Assembly: GCA_036251205.1 (NCBI GenBank)
Contig: CP133958.1
Coordinates: 496,001 to 560,000 of the forward strand
From: Orbaceae bacterium BiB
Lineage (GTDB): Bacteria > Pseudomonadota > Gammaproteobacteria > Enterobacterales > Orbaceae
Direction: 5' to 3'
Length of the DNA stretch: 64,000 nucleotides
This document shows positions 59,969 to 64,000 of this stretch, in pieces. Positions within the stretch are counted from its first letter, which is position 1. Each line of letters starts with the position of its first letter. The position numbers and the translations under genes were made by a program. Below the pieces are notes generated by a model that saw only the letters and a program-made list of their open reading frames with translations, was not told the origin of the DNA and did no database searches.

Positions 59969-61378
59969 TTAATTAACATCAATCGCAAAATAACGTTTTG
60001 CATTGTCAAAACAGATATTTTTCACCATATTACCCAATAGTTCAATATCGGCAGGTGCTTCACCGTCAGCAACCCATCGGCCGATCATCTGACATAAAAT
60101 ACGACGGAAATACTCGTGGCGAGTATAAGAGAGGAAGCTACGACTGTCGGTTAACATGCCAACAAAATGGCTCAATAAACCTAATTGACTAAGTTGTATC
60201 AATTGACGTTGCATGCCATCTTTTTGATCATTAAACCACCAGCCAGAGCCAAATTGCATTTTACCTTCAACACCACCCTGCTGAAAATTACCTAACATTG
60301 TCGCTAAGACTTCATTATCTTTCGGGTTTAAACAGTATAAAATCGTTTTCGGTAATGCTTGGTCACGGGCTTGCGCATCTAATAAGCGTGATAATGGCAT
60401 CGCAATAGCGGTATCATTGATAGAATCAAAGCCGGTATCAGGACCCAAACGCTTAAACATATCATGATTATTATTACGCATAGCACCAATATGATACTGT
60501 TGCACCCAACCACGTTGATAATATTCTTTACCCAAAAAGCGGAGCACGGCTGTTTTAAATTGAGCGGTTTCTAATTCATTAACCATTTGATTTTGTAAAC
60601 GTTTTTGTAAAATAGCTGTTAACGTTTTATCATCAGCTTCAGCATAAACAACAGTATCTAAGGCATGGTCAGATATTTTACAACCATGAGCAGCAAAATG
60701 GTCCATTCGCTTAGTTAATGCCGTACATAAGCTATCAAAATTAATAATATCAACATTAGCCACTTCACCTAATGCTTTCATATAAGGAACAAATGTAGCC
60801 AAATCAATATTAAATGCTTTATCAGGACGCCAACTTGGTAACACTTTTACTGTAAAACTTTTATCATCAGCAATGGTTTTATGATGACGTAAATCATCAA
60901 TAGGATCATCGGTCGTGCCAGCCATTTTGACATTCATTTTTTGCATAATACCGCGAGCTGTAAAATCATCTTGTTGTAATAGATCATTACAACGCTGCCA
61001 AATAGTTTCAGCTGTTGATGGTGATAATAGAGTCCCAGTGATACCAAAAGGACGACGTAATTCAAGATGTGTCCAATGATACAGTGGGTTACCAATGGTG
61101 TAAGGAACCGTTTGAGCCCATGCTTTGAATTTATCAAAATCTTGCGCATCACCTGTACAAAATTTTTCATCAACACCATGAGTACGCATTGCGCGCCACT
61201 TATAATGATCGCCTTTTAACCAAATATCATACAAATTTTTAAAACGATAGTTAGTTGCAATTTGTTCAGGTGGTAGATGACAATGATAGTCAAAAATAGG
61301 TTGTTCTGCCGCGTAATCGTGATAAAGCTTACGTGAGAATTCAGTATCTAATAAAAAATCTTCAGTTAAAAAACTCAT
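59969..61378 (-). CDS. uxaC: uronate isomerase (glucuronate/galacturonate isomerase)
   Basis: 469 aa from the ATG at 61378 (E. coli 470). The strong AAGGAGATAACC just upstream decides this start; an upstream ATG (61396) would add six residues. It converts D-glucuronate to D-fructuronate and D-galacturonate to D-tagaturonate. [13 protein letters not shown] (metal His pair), [20 protein letters not shown] and [15 protein letters not shown] are all family motifs, with [22 protein letters not shown] near the C-terminus (in parts). It is the first gene of the operon. Confidence 0.96.
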   Translation of the reverse strand: MSFLTEDFLLDTEFSRKLYHDYAAEQPIFDYHCHLPPEQIATNYRFKNLYDIWLKGDHYKWRAMRTHGVDEKFCTGDAQDFDKFKAWAQTVPYTIGNPLYHWTHLELRRPFGITGTLLSPSTAETIWQRCNDLLQQDDFTARGIMQKMNVKMAGTTDDPIDDLRHHKTIADDKSFTVKVLPSWRPDKAFNIDLATFVPYMKALGEVANVDIINFDSLCTALTKRMDHFAAHGCKISDHALDTVVYAEADDKTLTAILQKRLQNQMVNELETAQFKTAVLRFLGKEYYQRGWVQQYHIGAMRNNNHDMFKRLGPDTGFDSINDTAIAMPLSRLLDAQARDQALPKTILYCLNPKDNEVLATMLGNFQQGGVEGKMQFGSGWWFNDQKDGMQRQLIQLSQLGLLSHFVGMLTDSRSFLSYTRHEYFRRILCQMIGRWVADGEAPADIELLGNMVKNICFDNAKRYFAIDVN

Positions 61379-61505
61379 GGTTATCTCCTTGTTCAATACC
61401 TTACAGTTAACGGGTATTGATATAAAAATACATTGTCAATTTGGCAAACGACTGCAATCAATGAGATGCCTTCGTTTGCATTGCTACTTTTTTAATGTTC
61501 AACAT

Positions 61506-62783
61506 TTAATGTTCAACAACAAGATTGTTTTCAGCTGGTACTTTTAAAATCGTCCATACTGCAACTGCCGCTAATAGGTCTAGACAAGAGAGGATAACAA
61601 ATAGTGGACTAAATCCAACTGTATCGGCTAATGCACCAACAATTAGGGCGAATATTGTACTCGCTAACCAAGCTGCCATACCGGTAAAACCATTAGCTGT
61701 AGCGACTTCATTACGACCAAATACATCAGATGATAATGTAATTAATGCGCCAGATAAGGCTTGGTGTGCAAAACCACCAATACAAAATAGGAAAATGGCG
61801 ACATAAGGGCTCGAAAATAGACCGATTAAACCAGGTGCGATCATTAAAACACCGCCAACAGTCACAACCATTTTTCGTGAATTAACCAAACTCATATTAA
61901 AATGCTTTTGGAAAAAAGGTGACATATATCCCCCTAATACACAGCCCAAATCAGCAAATAACATTGGCATCCAAGCAAAAATAGCAATTTGTTTTAAATC
62001 AAAACCATAAGCCGTAAACATAAATAATGGGATCCATGCATTGAATGTTCCCCAAGCCGGTTCAGCTAAAAAACGCGGAATGGCAATTCCCCAAAAACGA
62101 CGAGTGCGAACAATATCTTTAGCTGGCATTTTTTTGGTATTTGATTCGGAATGCCCTGCTTCTTGACCAGATAAAATATATTTACGCTCTTCGTCTGATA
62201 AATGTTTTTGTTCGGTTGGATGACGATATAGCCAAAACCAAAATAAGCCCCAAACTAAACTAAGTAAACCACATAATACAAAGGCCCATTGCCAACTATG
62301 AAATAATACCGCCCAAGCAACTAATGGCGGAGCAATCATTGCACCAATGGATGATCCTAGATTAAACCACCCCACCGCAATTGAACGTTCCTTGGCTGGG
62401 AACCACTCACTGGTAGCTTTTAAACCAGCAGGAATCATTGCCGCTTCTGTTGCACCAACGGCGCCTCGCATAAAAGCTAAGCCGATCCAGCTACCTGAAA
62501 ACGCGGTACCAATACAAAAAAGTGACCATAAAATTGCAAAAATAGCATAGCCTAGACGAGTACCGAGTAAATCTAAAACATAGCCGGCAACAGGTTGCAT
62601 AATGGTATAACAAGCGGAGTAAGCGGCAACAACATATGAGTATTGTTGGGTTGTTAATCCCATAACATCATTTAACACCGGTGCAACGACAGCCATTGAG
62701 TTACGCGTCAAATAACCTAATATTGTTCCAACCGTAACTAAAGCTATCATATACCAACGTAGCCCTTTTATTCTTTTTATCAT
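61506..62783 (-). CDS. exuT: hexuronate transporter ExuT
   Basis: 425 aa from the ATG at 62783, chosen because GAGG lies 5-6 nt upstream and because the next residues (IKRIKGLRWYMIALVTVGTI) match the family N-terminus; the longer frame to 62828 adds an unlikely leader. MFS anion:cation symporter family, twelve helices, importing galacturonate and glucuronate with H+. Motifs: GYVLDLLGTRLGYAIFA, GATEAAMIPAGLKATSEWFP, GSSIGAMIAPPLVAW and SGALITLSSDVFGRNEVATANG. It is 109 bp upstream of uxaC on the same strand. Confidence 0.94.
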   Translation of the reverse strand: MIKRIKGLRWYMIALVTVGTILGYLTRNSMAVVAPVLNDVMGLTTQQYSYVVAAYSACYTIMQPVAGYVLDLLGTRLGYAIFAILWSLFCIGTAFSGSWIGLAFMRGAVGATEAAMIPAGLKATSEWFPAKERSIAVGWFNLGSSIGAMIAPPLVAWAVLFHSWQWAFVLCGLLSLVWGLFWFWLYRHPTEQKHLSDEERKYILSGQEAGHSESNTKKMPAKDIVRTRRFWGIAIPRFLAEPAWGTFNAWIPLFMFTAYGFDLKQIAIFAWMPMLFADLGCVLGGYMSPFFQKHFNMSLVNSRKMVVTVGGVLMIAPGLIGLFSSPYVAIFLFCIGGFAHQALSGALITLSSDVFGRNEVATANGFTGMAAWLASTIFALIVGALADTVGFSPLFVILSCLDLLAAVAVWTILKVPAENNLVVEH

Positions 62784-62828
62784 AAAATCCTCAATAAGTA
62801 TTATATTTCGTTTAAAGTTGTAAGACAA

Positions 62829-62846
62829 CTTATACTACCATATAAG
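62829..62846. promoter_or_regulatory. inverted repeat, possible ExuR operator
   Basis: CTTATA-CTACCA-TATAAG is a 6-bp inverted pair 46 bp before the exuT start in the exuT/exuR divergent interval. It does not closely match the E. coli ExuR/UxuR core (TTGGTATACCAA); assignment rests on position. Confidence 0.35.
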
Positions 62847-62859
62847 ACATAATGATTTT

Positions 62860-62875
62860 TTTGACATACATCACA
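62860..62875. promoter_or_regulatory. CRP-like site in the exuT/exuR interval
   Basis: TTTGACATACATCACA matches TGTGA-N6-TCACA at 9 of 10 fixed positions. It lies 77 bp upstream of the exuT start, fitting catabolite control of hexuronate uptake as known in E. coli. Confidence 0.6.
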
Positions 62876-63048
62876 CTTTTATTATTTTGATTAATTTATT
62901 AGGTGATGAGATTAATAAATTTATTTTTGTATTATAGATTATTTAAAGATGTGATAATTATGGTAAAATTTGTAGTATTTATTGTTTAAAGCAGCTTATT
63001 TACATGTTATTTTAAACAAAATTCGATAAGACAAAATTCCGATAAGAT

Positions 63049-63837
63049 ATGCTTAATATGATTGAATATGATGATAACCAACGTTTATATCAAATAGTTG
63101 CCGCAAAATTAAAAGAACAAATAGTTAACAATACTTATCAGCTTGGTGGAAAATTACCCGCCGAACGACTAATTTGTGAAGAGTATAATGTAAGCCGTTC
63201 TGTTGTCCGAGAAGCTATCATCATGTTAGAGGTTGAAGGTTTTGTTGAGGCGAGAAAAGGATCTGGGATTCATGTCATCTCAGTTAATCCTAAAAATGAA
63301 AATGTATCGGCTAATAAAGGATTAGAATTTGCAAGCTGTGGCCCTTTTGAACTACTGCAGGCACGACAGCTTATCGAGAGTAATATTGCAGAATTTGCGG
63401 CAACTCAAATTACCAAAGAAGATATCGTCAAACTGTTAGAAATTCAACATAATGCACGTAAAGAAGATCGTTTTAGAGATTCAGAATGGGATTTAAAATT
63501 TCATATCCAAATAGCCTCTATAACGCGTAATACGGCTTTAATCAAAATTGTAAATGAAATCTGGAGCCAACGTGTCCTCAACCCTTATTGGCGTAAACTA
63601 CATGAACACGTCGATGCTAAAGCGATTGAAAGTTGGTGTGAGGAGCATGACAATATTTTAAATGCGCTCATCAATAAAGATCCTTATGCAGCCAAACATG
63701 CTATGTGGCAACATCTTGAAAATACTAAGAAAATGCTATTTAATGCAGCCAGTGATGACTTTGAAACCAGTATTGATCGCTATATGTTCTCAGAAAACCC
63801 AGTAGTGAATATTGATACTCCACCCATTAGAAAGTAA
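63049..63837 (+). CDS. exuR: hexuronate utilisation repressor ExuR
   Basis: 262 aa (E. coli 258), GntR family, FadR-type. The winged helix-turn-helix (residues about 10-75) has [25 protein letters not shown] and [16 protein letters not shown]. The FCD ligand domain includes [33 protein letters not shown] and [11 protein letters not shown]-like [13 protein letters not shown], nearer ExuR than UxuR. It is divergent from exuT and presumably represses exuT and uxaCBA until hexuronate-derived inducers appear. The two ATGs at 63049 and 63058 are both possible starts. Confidence 0.93.
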   Translation: MLNMIEYDDNQRLYQIVAAKLKEQIVNNTYQLGGKLPAERLICEEYNVSRSVVREAIIMLEVEGFVEARKGSGIHVISVNPKNENVSANKGLEFASCGPFELLQARQLIESNIAEFAATQITKEDIVKLLEIQHNARKEDRFRDSEWDLKFHIQIASITRNTALIKIVNEIWSQRVLNPYWRKLHEHVDAKAIESWCEEHDNILNALINKDPYAAKHAMWQHLENTKKMLFNAASDDFETSIDRYMFSENPVVNIDTPPIRK

Positions 63838-63855
63838 CAAAAATTAATAAAAATA

Positions 63856-63879
63856 CAAAGCCCTTTAACTCGGGCTTTG
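63856..63879. terminator. terminator between converging exuR and yicC
   Basis: CAAAGCCC (63856-63863) and GGGCTTTG (63872-63879), 8-bp stem, 8-nt loop. The T-rich tail is on the leftward strand (TATTTTTATT), so it best serves yicC, possibly both. Confidence 0.8.
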
Positions 63880-63914
63880 CATCATTACCAAAAACAGATA
63901 AAACTTATGGCTAC

Positions 63915-64000
63915 TTACTCAATATTTTGAATCTGTTCTCTCATCTGTTCAATCAATACCTTTAACTCAATCGCTGATGCTGTAATATCAGCATTAATGG
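63915..64000 (-). CDS. yicC: YicC family endoribonuclease (C-terminal 27 codons only)
   Basis: The leftward frame from the window edge ends INADITASAIELKVLIEQM, then REQIQNIE and TAA at 63915-63917. This closely matches the C-terminus of E. coli YicC (287 aa), an RNase acting on small RNAs such as RyhB. The rest lies beyond 64000. The match is short but distinctive. Confidence 0.85.
   Translation of the reverse strand, partial: INADITASAIELKVLIEQMREQIQNIE

Noticed and set aside
61390-61505. ExuR operator before uxaC
   Set aside because: TTGTCAATTTGGCAAA is suggestive but is not a proper palindrome and does not match the known core.

Overview
The window is an AT-rich gammaproteobacterial chromosome segment. 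Most of its proteins are close in length and motif to Escherichia coli counterparts: NarGHJI, DmsABCD, PstSCAB-PhoU, PhoBR, TreBCR, UxaABC, ExuT/ExuR, ClcA, YbhGFSR and YicC. The low GC, the enterobacterial-like gene set and the use of FabV as enoyl-ACP reductase would fit a host-associated lineage such as Orbaceae (Gilliamella, Orbus). That placement is an inference; there is no rRNA or complete tRNA here to settle it.

Layout. 0-6.9 kb: 3'-truncated fabV, then a leftward repair/redox group msrA-cybB-lplA-msrB-phrB, then a rightward FUSC efflux protein. 7-10.4 kb is a scar: a family 1 6-phospho-beta-glucosidase pseudogene cut by an IS3-family element, an unrecognised 231-aa protein whose frame runs up to the other IS edge, and a 22-nt tRNA 3' end with its terminator (an attachment-site-like remnant). 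10.5-16.3 kb: an acyltransferase-3-like membrane protein without its usual histidine, an MFS and an NCS1 transporter facing a LacI-type regulator, and a decayed MFS fragment. 16.5-26.6 kb: clcA, a 48-aa charged protein missed by length cut-offs, then narK-narGHJI behind a NarL-like palindrome. 26.8-28.1 kb: a second, different IS3-family element. 28.2-34.4 kb: a sugar O-acetyltransferase, a secreted SGNH hydrolase broken by two frameshifts, and treR-treB-treC. 34.7-40.5 kb: menA and dmsABCD. 40.5-47.2 kb: phoB-phoR-pstS-pstC-pstA-pstB-phoU, all leftward. 47.4-51.6 kb: an AI-2E family protein, then an AbgT family transporter with pepT. 51.8-56.7 kb: ybhGFSR-type drug exporter. 57-63.8 kb: the galacturonate/glucuronate regulon uxaC-uxaB-uxaA, exuT and divergent exuR. 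The end of yicC closes the window.

How it fits together. The cell can respire nitrate (NarK imports nitrate, NarGHI reduces it, NarJ assembles it) and dimethyl sulfoxide or another S/N-oxide (DmsABC with chaperone DmsD). menA, next to dmsA, makes the menaquinone precursor that would feed these reductases. Trehalose and hexuronates enter as carbon sources. Phosphate uptake and its two-component control lie in one block. Regulatory sites readable directly are a perfect TreR-type palindrome, a canonical Pho box before pstS, a NarL-type 7-2-7 site before narK, and CRP-like sites before treB and exuT.

No clearly new multi-gene system is visible. The best leads are the IS/tRNA scar with its orphan gene, a roughly 60-bp sequence repeated in two gene-free intervals, the small ORF upstream of narK, and the cytochrome b561 gene coupled to msrA.
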